Source: Sycobia sp. Sy_11
Lineage: Eukaryota; Arthropoda; Insecta; Hymenoptera; Epichrysomallidae
Assembly (NCBI GenBank): GCA_018907035.1
Contig: JACCIC010000288.1
Location: forward strand, 272,001 to 336,000
Length of the DNA stretch: 64,000 bases
Reading direction: 5' to 3'
Position numbers and translations under genes: made by a program. Positions 13,181-25,550 of the stretch are shown piece by piece. The notes under the pieces were generated by a model. That model was not told where the DNA came from. It was given only the letters and a program-made list of their open reading frames with translations, and searched no databases. Numbering within the stretch: the first letter of the stretch is position 1; each line of letters starts with the position of its first letter.

Positions 13181-13435
13181 GACAACCTCGAAAGCGGCAT
13201 TATAAGAATTAAGGAATCGGTCATAGTTGATACGTTAGGCACTGAAACGTATAGCGTTCGTCCATTAAGCCCCAAGCGTAAAATCAACGACTCAAAATCA
13301 ATCGGGATCTCTCGCTCTCACTCCCCCTCTCTCGCCTGCCGTACGCGCAGCGTCATAATCGCCTCGACGCGCGCGTACGCGCCGGTCGCGCGCAAGCGTG
13401 TAACGCGCGGCCACGGAGGCGATTACATATGTTAA
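13181..13435 (+). CDS. 84-residue open frame without ATG, uncertain exon
   Basis: A plus-strand frame is open from just after a TGA (13178-13180) to TAA at 13433-13435. It has no methionine start, so it could only be an internal or terminal exon. It reads protein-like in its AT-moderate first half (including VIVDTLGTETYSVRPLSPKR) and turns Arg/Ala-rich where the DNA becomes CpG-rich. I see no strong acceptor upstream and recognise no domain. It may be chance. Confidence 0.15.
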   Translation, partial: DNLESGIIRIKESVIVDTLGTETYSVRPLSPKRKINDSKSIGISRSHSPSLACRTRSVIIASTRAYAPVARKRVTRGHGGDYIC

Positions 13436-13834
13436 ATCCGTGGAAAAATGCTCATCCCCGGGCGATTGAACCCGCTCCGGCCCCGGCGAGGGGGAGGGGG
13501 CTGCGGCTCGTCCCCTCTCTCTCTCTCACTCTCTCTCTTCTTCCCCCCCATCTACTGTCTATCCCGATCTGCCGCGACGCGGGATGCGCGCGATAATAGT
13601 ATTACGTGTGTACGTTCGAGGTTTTTTTTTGTTGTTGTTGCTTTTATTGCATTTTATTCTTATTATTGGTTGGTTATTATTATTGGTCTCGTCAGAGGTG
13701 TAGAAAAACGAACGTTTCACGGGTTATAAGCATTGGGCAATGTTAATCAAAAATTGTACTTACGTGGACGGATGTCAATTAAATAAAGAATTATTTTCAT
13801 CGGCCCTACGGCCTTTCTGCAACAATTTACTTAC

Positions 13835-13955
13835 ACCAATATAAAGACAGTCAGATTCTCCTTGCTTATATTCAGCCCTTATTCTCCTCAAACCCAGCTT
13901 CGCCCATTCTGAATGATCATCTTTGGCAACACTGCCGTATTTAAAACAAACATCC
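13835..13955 (-). CDS. Exon C of the minus-strand gene, protein unrecognised
   Basis: The minus strand shows an acceptor (GTTCAG, then G at 13955) and, 121 bases on, a perfect donor GTAAGT beginning at 13834. Between them one frame is open and clearly protein-like, with the segments DVCFKYGSVAKDDHSEWAKL and GLRRIRAEYKQGESDCLYIG. The first base completes a codon begun upstream and the exon ends in phase 0. Exon B ends with exactly the two bases (AG) that this exon needs, so the joint codon would be AGG (Arg). Codon third positions are less GC-rich than in exons A and B. The frame also stays open past the donor to TGA at 13775-13777 (61 codons in all). A transposon relic is therefore an alternative. 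No domain recognised. Confidence 0.48.
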
Positions 13956-14163
13956 CTGAACTAAATCAGATTACACGCACTGAAAATATTGAACATTACC
14001 AATTACTATACGAAAGTCGAAAAATCAGAATCTTGGTTTTGTGGTTTTGAAGTTGCAGCGTTTGAAAAATACTTCTAAGCTCCCTCAAAGTGAACGTTCG
14101 AAACGGGACAACGTCTGACTTTAGAATATCTGTATATCCATCTAAGTGTAGAATTTCACTATA

Positions 14164-14171
<8 letters not shown>

Positions 14172-14212
<41 letters not shown>
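14172..14212. repeat. (TA)n microsatellite
   Basis: Uninterrupted TA tract of about 41 bp. Confidence 0.96.
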
Positions 14213-14216
<4 letters not shown>

Positions 14217-15190
14217 CTATTTATATATTTGTTTGACCGCGCGTACATTAAAATAGTGACAAAATTCATTCTTATTGAATTTATCATTAGATTCGTCGCA
14301 TCTATTGATCGCGATGTTCTGCGCAAACTGTCAAAAATTGAATCGATTTCCGTCGAGCGAAACTTCGAAAATTCGAGATTTTCTTTCCATTGCGGGAATA
14401 AATTGCTCGTTAAATTTTTTGTTATCGAATGAGCCAGTATATTATAGGCTAGGTTCGTAAGAAAAAGCAGAGTTTTCAATTCAATCTAATTGTAATAATT
14501 TTAATAGATAAATGAAAGCGGTTAATTAAAAAACTGAGTACAAAAAATTTACTTCATACATAGAAGAAATTGATTAATGTTTTAGTATATAGGAACATAA
14601 ATTAAATAAATTTAATTTATTTAAATAAACTTTAATAAAAAATTAAATCAAATTAAAAAAGTAATAGAATAATGATTGAACATAGTAGGCGCAAAGAATT
14701 TTTTTTCTGAAGATGTGTTATTATCCGATCGAATTTCAAAACACATAAATTGAGATTATAAAAGGTTTTCCACAACAAAAAACACCTAAAAAGGCCATCA
14801 AAATAAATTAGTTACAATGGCATAAGTGTAATTCATTTGGATTCTTACGATAATGCGATTACTTCAACCATCATCTATCGGAATTATTACATATGAAACT
14901 ATAATTGGCTTCGTCGCAAAATTAATTATTTTATTTCGTTATATACTATACTTTTGATTCGCGTATCAATTGGAAAAAAATATTTGCAATAATACAAATC
15001 AATTAAATAATATAGATCTAGATCTGTAAAATTAATAAAACTACCCTAAATAATAACGGTATAGGAATAAAAAATAATATACTAGAGTGTCACTGAGTCG
15101 TGTGATGGACCGTCCGAAAAAATTTCGTAAACCCATCCTTGATTGCAAGACCATAGAGAGAGAATCAAAGAGACAGAGAAACACAGCGAT

Positions 15191-15192
<2 letters not shown>

Positions 15193-15232
<40 letters not shown>
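15193..15232. repeat. (GA)n microsatellite
   Basis: Uninterrupted GA tract of about 40 bp, with imperfect GA-rich sequence just before it. Confidence 0.95.
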
Positions 15233-15236
<4 letters not shown>

Positions 15237-18200
15237 GACGCGCCGCGTCGCGCGACCTATAACGTCCCCTATAATACCCCCAAGAGCCTATTGTTACCCG
15301 TGAAATTTAGCGGAATTATCTTACCCGCCCCCCGCGGCTGATGGCGCCGCATTAATCCACGTCGCGTGCGACCCCATCGAGTCTCTTCCCCTCTCTCTCA
15401 CCCTCTCTTGCAGTGTGATACGAATCCACAGGCATATATAGGTACTTGAAAGGGAGAAGGGCGCGGACATACGCGCGCGGTCGCGTAATATATATACCAT
15501 ATATATATATATATATAGTAGTGAGATGCGCGCGTTCGCATACACAGGAATCTCTTCCACCCGGCATTGTTTTATTTTTGGGGAATTTTTCACTCGTGAT
15601 TTATCGCGCCCGCCAAAGGGGAGGGGGTGACGGTTGTGTCTATTGCTCCCTCAGCCCCCTCCCCCCCCCACACACACACCACCACCCATTCTGCCTGCCT
15701 CTCGTTCAATGCGACCTCGAATCAAGGCGTATAGGTGCGAGAAGGGCCAGGAGACACTCAATGTACGTGTACGCGTACGCTCGAGTGCTCGGTGTAATGG
15801 CGTAATGGAAGAGACAAAGAGTCAGTGTGCGAGAGAGAGAGGGGGGAGGTGATGGGGTGGACGGTGGAGAGGTGGAGAATCGGTTATCGAGCAAGGGATT
15901 TGTCGAAACTTTCGAAGCATTATGGGATGGTAAGGAAGGGGGGGAGGAGGGGATTATCTCTCATTGGCGTCTACGCGGCAATCGCGAAATTTTCAAACAG
16001 ATGTATACAATTACGCGGGACAATGCGCTCGACGCCGCGGAATCTCCCCCACTCCCGGTGAAAAGTGTCGTGAGAGCCTCTACCTAGGCATGTAATACAC
16101 GTGTTTGCGTGGCGGTGCTACGGCTGTACTCGCCTCGTTCTGTTCCGCTCGGTGCGATTGAAATATTATTATTATTAGCTGCCATTGAATCTTCTCGATC
16201 GGAGCCAGCGAAAATTCGTTGGATTTTCATGCGGAATACGATTCATAGGCGGGGGGGGGGGTCGGTGGGTGTATTAACAAGGTGCAGTGAGCGACGGAAA
16301 GCCATTCAGTACTGGTGGGTGAAAAAGTGCATGGATCGCGGGTGCGTAAAAATGATGCACTGTTTTTTTTTTTTTTTTTTAGCCGATCGGAACTTCGTTT
16401 ATTTTATAGTTTTTATACGGAGCTGCATTCACTAACTCTTGTTCTTCGTTTTCAACTGTTAATTTTAATTTGGCAACAGTTTTTATTCTCTAGACGTCTA
16501 GAAGTTTCTTCTTCTCTCTTCAAGTTCGTCACTTGAATGTCTCTTTAACCATTGATATTATTTATTGAAACTATATCATCATTAAAGACTGTCGGCATTT
16601 CATTTATACGGATAGCGAAAAACCATTATTATAATTTTTTGAACTTCTAATTAATTTTTCCATTTTGCTATATAGTTTTTTTTTATTGCACGTTTCTGAA
16701 CGTACTCTTTTAAATTTAACAATGAACTAATCATGGGAAATGGAAAAATAAAACGATACCATCGTGGAAACGTCCTCTTTTAGTAGAACAAAAGTCTCAT
16801 TTAAATCGTACCATCAGTTTTCGACTGAGCGCCGGGTACAGATTAAAAAAAAAATAAGCGTCAAATGGAGAATCGCCTTCTTTTTTCGACCGCCGCAGTG
16901 AAAAATTAGATTTAACAAAAGCAGATTATCGTCGTATGGAAGGAAGTTAGACAGTTTTCCTTATCGTCGCAAGGAAGGAAGACCGTTTTAGGGAGGAAAA
17001 TTGTAGTTTTAATCTATACGCGAAGCAATTTTTAGCGATTAAAAAACTTTTCGGATGAGTGAAATAACAGTGAAAATTCACGAATGGAAATTAATTCCAG
17101 CACAGCTTTAGTGTTGAATAATTAAAGGATTCTGCGCCGGGTTGAGTGCAATCCCCCCCCCCCTCCGCCCACCTTAGTAAATAAAGCGCGTCGTCGTTCG
17201 TTTTATTTTGGGAGGAACAAATGCGGAATGCGTTTGTACGGTAGTGGACATCGTGTTGCGGAAAACGCGAGCTATATGTGATAAGAGTCTTTTTTTTAGC
17301 CCTTCTCACCGAGACGTCTCTGCGGACGACGGGACTCGGGGCGGGTCGCCGGCGGGCGGGCGGCGGCGGCGGCGCGTCGTTAAAACCGAGTACGACCGAG
17401 AAAGTGTCGGTGAGACGAGCAAGTTTTGCTAAATGCTCTTTTTCTTATTATTCTTCTTCTTTTTTGTTCCTTTCTCCTGTAATTTCTCTGCGCTTCTCTT
17501 CGCCACGGAACAACGGACAGCTCCATTATTCTCGTCCATCGTGGAAGAAAGTTGTTCTCGACTTGTTGAGTATGATATATGTGATAGCAATTGTCATAAT
17601 TCTCCGCGAAAATGAACATATCTATGTAATTCGTTTTATGAATTTATCATTGACACCGCTGATATATAAATGTGATTTAATTATATGTATTTTTATTTTA
17701 TTAATATACAATGTCTTCTTTATATATAGTAAGTATAATATTATAATGCACCTGTATGATTCCGACTAGAAAATACATCGTTCTTTTCAATATTGAGAAA
17801 CGTTAAAGAAAAAATAACTAGACTGAAGATGAAAAGTCAAAGTATTTCTTTATTTTTCCTATTTGTAAAATTTCGATTATAGAACACACGTATTTTATTC
17901 TCACATCGGTTAAAGTTAATGAAATCTGAATATATCCTAGAGAATAATAATGAAAATAAATTGTTTGTTGGATAATAGTAGGGAAATCTAACTTGCATAT
18001 GGCGAAAAATCATCGGTAACACTGACTAGAATCTCGCCTGAACTGAGAGATTCGTCGTGGATATTTCGACACGGGCAGGCGATCGTTCGACACCAACAAG
18101 CTGCGCTCAAGAAAAAGCATTTTAAGATAAAAATTACGCTGTGATTTTCCAAAGTGTAGTTGCATCGATACTATTGACGGCATTGAACTGGATTTTGAAT

Positions 18201-19224
18201 CTGAACAATTCAAACATTAATTCAGATCCTAAAATTGATACACCGATAACGTAAAAAAGCCATTTCACGAATATTAAATAACAGAATATATGTGCGTATT
18301 TACGTTACCAAAAGATTTGTAGACAAATTAGTTGATAGAGGAAAAACGTAACAGCATCGACAGAACATCCGGTGTAGATAATTAATTTAGAATCCTTCAC
18401 GGATCCTAGTTCGTTATCGTTATTTAGAAATGATTTAGATCTAGAAAGGAAGCCTTACTCGGTTATGTTGTGAGTCTAACCCATACTATTTAGAATACTA
18501 TTCGGAACATCTAACTAAATCCTGGCATTTGCGACTCATGAATATCTGGAGAACTCTATACAAAAACTATTCGATACATTTTTAGTTCAACTCGAAATTT
18601 TATTCCATTCTGTCTCAAGAATATCCTAAATATGAAATAGAATTATTTTCAAGATTTTAAGATTTTTTACATTATTTTATCTATTATATCCTGTATGGTT
18701 CGTGAGCTATAACACGTTAGTAAGCTAACGCATTATCCACTATACGCAATAGATTCCACATACGTATACAAGGGGCAGCTGGCGAATATAACAATCCGAT
18801 AAGTACACAATTAGCTTGAACCCAGCAATATTTTTTAGTTAGTTTGGTTCTAGCTAGCAAATTCTAATTTACCCCTATGCTGGAAAAAAGAAAGGGCATT
18901 TATGTAGATTCAAAATCGCAATTCCGCTACCATTTCCTTGCCTTTCCTATATGGATGATATTTAAGTAAATCTAATTGGATGTAAAAGAACAATACTAAT
19001 TTACCCCTCGAGTAAATTATGACTTATTGACATTTTCACGAATTTTCGTATCTACGTACTCTGCGCTCTGCCTCGCCCCAACGGAAATAACCGCTCGCCC
19101 GGCGAAACAATGTACTTTAACTGATAACGATTAGCTCGAACAGCCGAAAGGATATAACGTAAGCCGAACGAAATATAGGGGGAAATGTATGATGAGGCCG
19201 AGCAAGCGGCGTACGTTTGTAAAT

Positions 19225-19325
19225 TCGCTATTCGGGTAGATTACGGCGCCAAGAGCAACTCGACGAGCCCCAGACGCTCTCGAATCAGTGCCAGCGGAAT
19301 CTGAAACGGACGTATATAGATGTAA
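19225..19325. other. Short CpG-rich block with splice-like edges on both strands
   Basis: On the plus strand a possible acceptor (CGGGTAG) and a good donor (GAT then GTAAGT at about 19322) enclose an open frame including LRRQEQLDEPQTLSNQC. On the minus strand an acceptor-like CCGTTTCAG precedes a GC3-rich frame that reads IPLALIRERLGLVELLLAP and then stops. Both readings look coding, which cannot both be true. One of them may be a small exon, or the block may be conserved non-coding DNA. Confidence 0.25.
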
Positions 19326-19595
19326 GTTTATGGTGGGTGAGAATGGCCGAGATGATAAATAGTATATAGGAAGAGAGAGAGAGAGAGGGGGGGGGATCGA
19401 ATATTATCCAAATAAACGAAAACTGATGAAATTCGATCGATTGGTTAAAAAACTGATTTATAGTATATAAAAAAAAACTTTATTTGGACCAAGCCAATAT
19501 ATCCGCGCTAAATTACGAGCAACTTAAAAGTAATCTAGAAAATACGAAAGACGTTAAAAAGCCAATTAACATAATCCTACTAGTACACACGAAAA

Positions 19596-19600
<5 letters not shown>

Positions 19601-19639
<39 letters not shown>
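19601..19639. repeat. (TA)n microsatellite
   Basis: Uninterrupted TA tract of about 39 bp. Confidence 0.96.
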
Positions 19640-19643
<4 letters not shown>

Positions 19644-21968
19644 AGATATATATAAAGAAGACATCTATCCGATATTAGAGCACCGAAATATCACTCCAAA
19701 CTTAACGCCATGAAACACGGATAGCGAATAAGTAGACCTTAATGTCAAAAATTACAGTTGAACGATACGGAGTCAGAAACAAGAAACGTGAGAAGGCTTT
19801 AATAAGCTAATGCAAACAAACACTCTGATGAAATAGAGCAGCCAATGGAGTGATCAGAAGATTTTATAAGAGAAAAACCCAAGTAATATTTACGAATAAA
19901 GAGAGAGACTATTATTGTAACTTGGCTACAGCATTAAACACACCAATATCTATGAAATACAAATGCAATGAATGAGAAATATTTTAATAAGATAATAACC
20001 GTGGATTAATTTTCAATTCTGCAGTGTTTAAAATACAAAGGGACGGGACAAATTTCTCAATTTGAATAATTCAATAAAAGAATGTGTGAGTAACTGTGAC
20101 AAATCTAAAAACATCATGAAATTCATAGACACTATGAACTTGCGAAACATTGCTCTAGTCATATATTAATAATATTCATAAGCTCAATGTGTAAAATGTA
20201 AAAGTTTAAAACGTAATGCTGTAGAATGTAACTATGCAAATTATTGTAGTCACCGATAACACTTACTATGGGGCAGGGGGGTGCGACATAAATAAATAAA
20301 GCACAAAAAAGATGAACTGCATTGCCAATTGGGTTTCGTCAGATTTCGCTAATAATTAACGATTTACGTCACAGGCTTATATATCCGAACGTTTCTGGTT
20401 CGAACCATTGAATAGCAATTCCTTATATAATATTATATGAAATTCATTCTAGATTCAAGGAAACGAGTTTCAGATCTCTACCGATGAATCTTAAACTTGA
20501 TTAAGTTTCATATAAAACATAAAATTTTTATGTTTTATATTTTTGTCTGTTCTGCAAGCATTCGCATTATAACAACGTCGTTACTTTAATAACAATATCG
20601 TCATAATAAGGAACAATCCCTTCTTTGTTTATTATTTGTTATTATATGTATATATATATAATATATTTAATGTTTTAATACGCTAATTGTCAATTAAACG
20701 TTATGATTAAATTAAAATTAAATAAGATAAACGAGTACAAATATTAACAGTGAATATTTCAGCTTTAAGGATACAAATCATTAAAATTTTATTACATTTG
20801 AAATTAATGTTCAAATTTCGATAGTTATTATCGTAAAGTATTATTTATTTATGTATAATTTAATTCTGCAAACAATTCGCAACGCTACAATATTACAATA
20901 TGGACGTAGAAATTTTTCCAAAGAAGCCAGGATAACCAAATTGTTGACCCGTCATAAATATTGCAGTTGTATAAGACATACTTGGAACGATGTCTCATTA
21001 TTTGAATTTTAATCATAGCTCTTAGACTCGTAAGCTAGCATTATTTGATATTTATCACTGCTCAATTTCAATTGCACGTCGTGCAAGCTTTCGTTACTTT
21101 TTCAAATAATCACTCGAACTTTCATCATAATATCATGACATTCCATCATTGTTATTCAAAGTAATTTTTTGAAATAATGGGAGCTACATATGTACGGCCT
21201 ACAAAAATGTCTGTCGTTTCTTCCGTATTACAGTTCCCATCGCGTTTGATTACGTCGATTTAAATCCGTAGAATTTTTTCGAAATATACTATATAATATA
21301 CTTAAAATCTTGAAATAAATTTTGAAAAAAGAATAAGTAATTTAAAATTTTGCAGCACAATTATTACATTCATTTTCGATCGAGCGTTTATAGTTCATCC
21401 GGCAAAATATAATTGTATAAAATTATTGCGCTAAACGTGTACGCGTTAAACGTATCAAATAAATCGACCGTTGATCAATTTTTTTATGAATTTGATTTCG
21501 TTCTTACGTTCGTACGTTTGTAATCTTTGCGCATATCTGCTGTGACGATTTAATTTTCCGACTCGCAAGAAAGTCTGTTTCTGAAACTCACATTGACAGG
21601 ATTTAGCGTGTTCGATCGATCTGTACCTTTGTGGGAGATCAGATTGATTTACGAAAATTTATAATTGTATTAAACATAAGAACAATCGTAAGGACAAAAA
21701 GTGATTTTAGATATGGATTACTTATAAGTATTATTGCGTTGAGTATAAGATACGAAAACATGAACTTATCTAATCACGTCGTATAAAGCCGGAGTTAAGA
21801 AAACCGCCTGATTATTATTGAAGTAACAGCGAAAAACTATATACTGTTAAATATAAAGTTTTCTATAACTATATAAAGTTTTCTTCCTGGCACTTATTTA
21901 TTCATAAACGTTGAGGATCATACTTTCGGAACAAAATTGCCAAGGCTTCTTCGTGCCAATAGAGTTTT

Positions 21969-21990
21969 CCATCCTAAGTCCATCCTAAGT
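21969..21990. repeat. 11-bp tandem duplication
   Basis: CCATCCTAAGT occurs twice with no spacer, an exact head-to-tail duplication. Confidence 0.9.
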
Positions 21991-22581
21991 CCACATAGAG
22001 TCAAAATGCCGGATAAAACTATTGGACGTTTATTCTTTTTTATTTCGACTTCATTCGAATAACTGTAAAATTATAAAATAACACCAAGTTACCGCGGGGG
22101 TTCCTGAATTGGACATGAGATCCTTCCTGCACTCCCAAGCTATATTTATGGTATGTAATTCTTCGTCGACCAGGAAGAGAATTTTTTTTATGAAAAATTC
22201 GTACCATCGAAAGTAATTAAAAATATACGAATTATCGGTAATGAAGCTGATCTCTTTTATTCGTGAAACTCTCGCCTCGATCGGAATTTGGTGGCCAAGG
22301 ACTTTCGAATCGTTGAACGACCAATAAGTCGATCTTCCAGCGATTTTGAATGATATCTTTACGATAAAATTCCAAGGCTAAGCAATGAATTGCTCGGGAA
22401 ACATTGTAAAAATCTGATTTTGGCCATTATAAAGTGGCCCAGACGTTTTTCGAGACTTTTGGCACTATCTGTATATATCGCACGTTCTAGCATATACAGT
22501 CATTCGTTATATCGAGAATTGTGGATCTTTGTGTGTTATATACATATAGAGACACAATATTAAAAAATAATCATGCAATCA

Positions 22582-22583
<2 letters not shown>

Positions 22584-22624
<41 letters not shown>
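22584..22624. repeat. (TA)n microsatellite
   Basis: Uninterrupted TA tract of about 41 bp. Confidence 0.96.
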
Positions 22625-22631
<7 letters not shown>

Positions 22632-24130
22632 TTTTATAGCAAAGTCAAATGTTGAACGTGTTTTACTTTTTTCTTCATCCACCCTCGTCCGAACGAATGC
22701 GCAGACGTGCATTACCGCGTAATATGCGTTTCTACATTACTGTAAATGGCGATGCTGAAGCGGACGGTTTGCAGTCCTGTTCGCGCTCTTTAACCGGCGA
22801 TCCGCATTAAAAATTCCGATAAGCGCCTCCCGTTGCGACCTGCGGCCTTGCGCGAACGAAAAACTGCCCGGCGCACTCTCGTCTGAGTGCGGGCACGCGC
22901 ACGCACGCGCGCGCGCACACACACACGGATATATATATATATATAAAGAAGGGAGTGAAATTAATAATATATTCCGACAAGTACTTTGTATATATATATA
23001 TATATAACAAAGTGGGATACGTATAAGAAGCTCATTATCCTCGAAGTTCTCTTATCGTCACTTGCCATCTGCGAGAGTATGTGTATGTGCACAGTCTCGT
23101 CGAGGCTTCGAGAAAACATTGTAGCAATGGGATGTGGCGCGAATTGCCTGCTGAATTTGCTGTTGGACAGAATTGAGGAGGGGATGGGCGAGCTCGGGAT
23201 GTACGTTGTAAGCGTGAAAGAGAGAAGGGGAGGGAGAGAATAAAAGTGTCGTGAGGGTCGGGTGTGTATATATATATATATATATGCAAAGTACTCGATT
23301 TGCACCTGGCCTGCTTGGCTTTTCACGGCGCCTCGGTCCCTTTTACGCTCTTTCAGGTGCGCGCGAGGCGGTGAGATATCTCCCCGACCGCGAGGACAAC
23401 GAGCGTGGCCGACGAAAAACTGTAATCTCGTACCCGAAGATCGCTTCGATTTGAGGGACTCATACACGAATTTATAACCCATACGCTTAGTATACGGCAG
23501 CGGCGAGATAGAAGGATTTATAGCCATACTACATTCTTCGAGATTGAATATCTAAAGGGACTCGTTATACTTTATACATCTCGTCCCTGCATCTTATTTC
23601 TAAAGATGAATTTCAACAGTGAAAAACCGTCCGTTCTAAATAAATCAATGCGTGCACGCTTATAATCTTATCCACGATACATTAACTTGTAGATGTCGAA
23701 TATTAAGCAGCCAAGATATATATGTGTAAGGGATGAATTCTTTCTGCTGCAAATTTTTGATGTCCCAAAGTTGTAGATAGAATTCAGGGGAAGTCTAAGG
23801 GAGTTCTCACTCCGTAAGCCGGAATTTCCTTCGTGGAATCGCTAAAATTTTAAATAGCCATTAGAAATAAAGATAATCTACGGTAAACCAGACGATGTTT
23901 CAGATTGTTGGCTCGAAAAACTCGTATCAATATTTTTTCTCTCTAATCTTTAATTATTCGTAATGCAAATAATGACGGGTCGTTGTATAACTATAGAGTA
24001 AATTTTCTATCAATAACGATAAACAACGAAATATCACTTGGCAAAATTCGAACTTTGATCGCGCAATTATCGACGCATTAGAAAAGCGGCGCAACTGATG
24101 ATTCGAATACTCGGATACAAAATTACTAAG

Positions 24131-24135
<5 letters not shown>

Positions 24136-24188
<53 letters not shown>
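24136..24188. repeat. (TA)n microsatellite
   Basis: Uninterrupted TA tract of about 53 bp. Confidence 0.96.
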
Positions 24189-24190
<2 letters not shown>

Positions 24191-24224
24191 CTTTTGTGTA
24201 TACGAGAAATCGAACTAAATTTTT

Positions 24225-24236
24225 GCCACCTGCTAG
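24225..24236 (-). promoter_or_regulatory. CTCF-like core, weak match
   Basis: GCCACCTGCTAG agrees with the reverse complement of the CTCF core CCASYAGRKGGC at 11 of 12 positions. A single 12-mer at this stringency can occur by chance, so it is recorded mainly beside the better matches at 32017 and 59408. Confidence 0.2.
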
Positions 24237-24518
24237 ACAGCCAGTATAAATTAGATTTTTATCAAAACAAAAAAAAATCAAAGATCATTCTGACGATAAG
24301 GATCGAAAAAATTTCAGTTTCAAAGCGTGCGTTCTGGCTATTTCATCGAATACGTTCGTAAATTTTATAACGTAAAACTTTCAGTAACTTTCTCGCGACT
24401 CGCTCTACATTTTGTGAAACTTCTTTCAACATTATCATTATAAATACTATATTATAACGATATTTCATGAAAATTTCATTCTCGCTTGAAATGACCTCAA
24501 CAATGACCTCGAAAGGGC

Positions 24519-24526
<8 letters not shown>

Positions 24527-24551
<25 letters not shown>
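24527..24551. repeat. Poly(A) tract, 25 bp
   Basis: Pure A run of about 25 bases. No AATAAA signal lies just upstream, so I do not read it as a retrocopy tail. Confidence 0.9.
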
Positions 24552-25194
24552 TTCACGCGTCAAGCACGCGTGGTAACGGCTGCAACAGGCCGGCCTCTAT
24601 AGATGCATATATACACATACGCGCACGGACACATGCGCGCACATCGGTGTATTCTCCATTCCTGTACTCCTATGGAGGGGCTCGACTCGCACTCTAGCTG
24701 CAGTATCCCGCGACTGCGCCGGGCTGAGCGCAAGTCGCGTCGGTATTTACAATTGTTTATAATGGGAGGCGGCCGCCGAGGCATTTGAGGCGGAAAAGCC
24801 TCGATGAAGCCCTGATTCTGGTTTATGTGTACCGAGAGGTTCAACATTCTAGTTGACATATATGCGTTTATCGTTGTTACTTTGGTCGTGCAAGCTTTAA
24901 ACCGTACGAATCCCTCAGTAACGACCCATTATCGGATCATGGTATATAATATATTCGAACTATCAAATATGTTTGTCGGGCTTTAGAAAAAATCTTGGTA
25001 AATCTGCTTCGTCGAACGTTTCGAGCCGCTTCGGCTCCTAGTCGGCGACTAATAATTCTTAGAATGAAATTATTATTAGAGTTTCGAATAATGAAATTCT
25101 TTTAATGAAATTCAAATAATATAAACGTAGACCTCCACTTAACCTTAAACGTACGTTACAAATTTATTTCAATAATGACGAATAAACGTTACCT

Positions 25195-25550
25195 CATATA
25201 CGGAGCTCTAGCATTAAATTCGCATTACGTTTTGATTTCGTAAAATCTGAAAATTTTCGAGAGTTTCCCTCTTATATTTATATCAATGCACTCTTATGGT
25301 TTATTCACATTTTCAGAATCGAAAGAATGCAGCAAATCTGAGCGATGCTCTTTGAGACCCGATGCACCATTGGAAGATTGTAAATTATACTGATATTCGT
25401 ATAATCACTTTTTCAAATATTCACCGGTTTGTCCGATATAATACTTTTTACGAAATCGTTACAATTAATTTTACAAACTGCTCCAGCTTACCAACACTTA
25501 TCGTCCGCATTTTTACAACTGTTAAATAAATTACCCAAGTTATTGTTAGC
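25195..25550 (-). mobile_element. Degraded Penelope-like element, GIY-YIG endonuclease part
   Basis: Read on the minus strand, this is the C-terminal endonuclease of a Penelope-like retroelement. The order is a leader with NNNLGNLFNS, then VCKINCNDFVK (the usual VYKIxC..C stretch), YYIGQTGEYLKK (25423-25440 encode YIGQTG), LYEYQYNLQSSN, and LKEHRSDLLHSFDSENVN. These match in order the family pattern of a KIxC segment, YIGQT, the LKxR helix, EHR and HxFDxxNV. It is dead: TGA (25405-25407) replaces the codon where the conserved, catalytic Arg after LKK is expected. Stops also occur near the NVNKP end and in the leader. A one-base frameshift lies between NCND and YYIG, and the usual His of YEH is Tyr. 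The reverse transcriptase part would lie at higher coordinates and I cannot see it. The identification rests on remembered family motifs, not a search. Confidence 0.85.

Larger units (their letters stand above)
13956..25190. other. Non-coding DNA, probably part of the long intron
   Basis: AT-rich sequence with TA tracts, a GA tract and AT-biased unique stretches. CpG-rich patches occur at 15.2-16.3 kb, 17.1-17.4 kb, 19.0-19.35 kb and 22.7-23.5 kb. The 163-codon frame at 17278-17769 and the 188-codon minus frame at 22961-23527 pass through low-complexity or repeat sequence and are rejected. If exons B and C belong to one gene, this is its intron. Confidence 0.5.

Noticed and set aside
17278..17769. 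163-codon plus frame
   Set aside because: The first half is Gly/Arg-rich from CpG-rich DNA and the second Phe/Ile-rich from AT-rich DNA. No coherent protein.
20392..20410. Possible tRNA B box (GGTTCGAACC)
   Set aside because: No matching A box or cloverleaf stems upstream.
22961..23527. 188-codon minus frame
   Set aside because: It includes two TA-derived Tyr-Ile runs and has no domain.
25317..25393. Plus-strand terminal exon after TTCACATTTTCAG, ending ...DCKLY
   Set aside because: The same DNA read on the minus strand is clearly the Penelope-like endonuclease motif, which explains it better.
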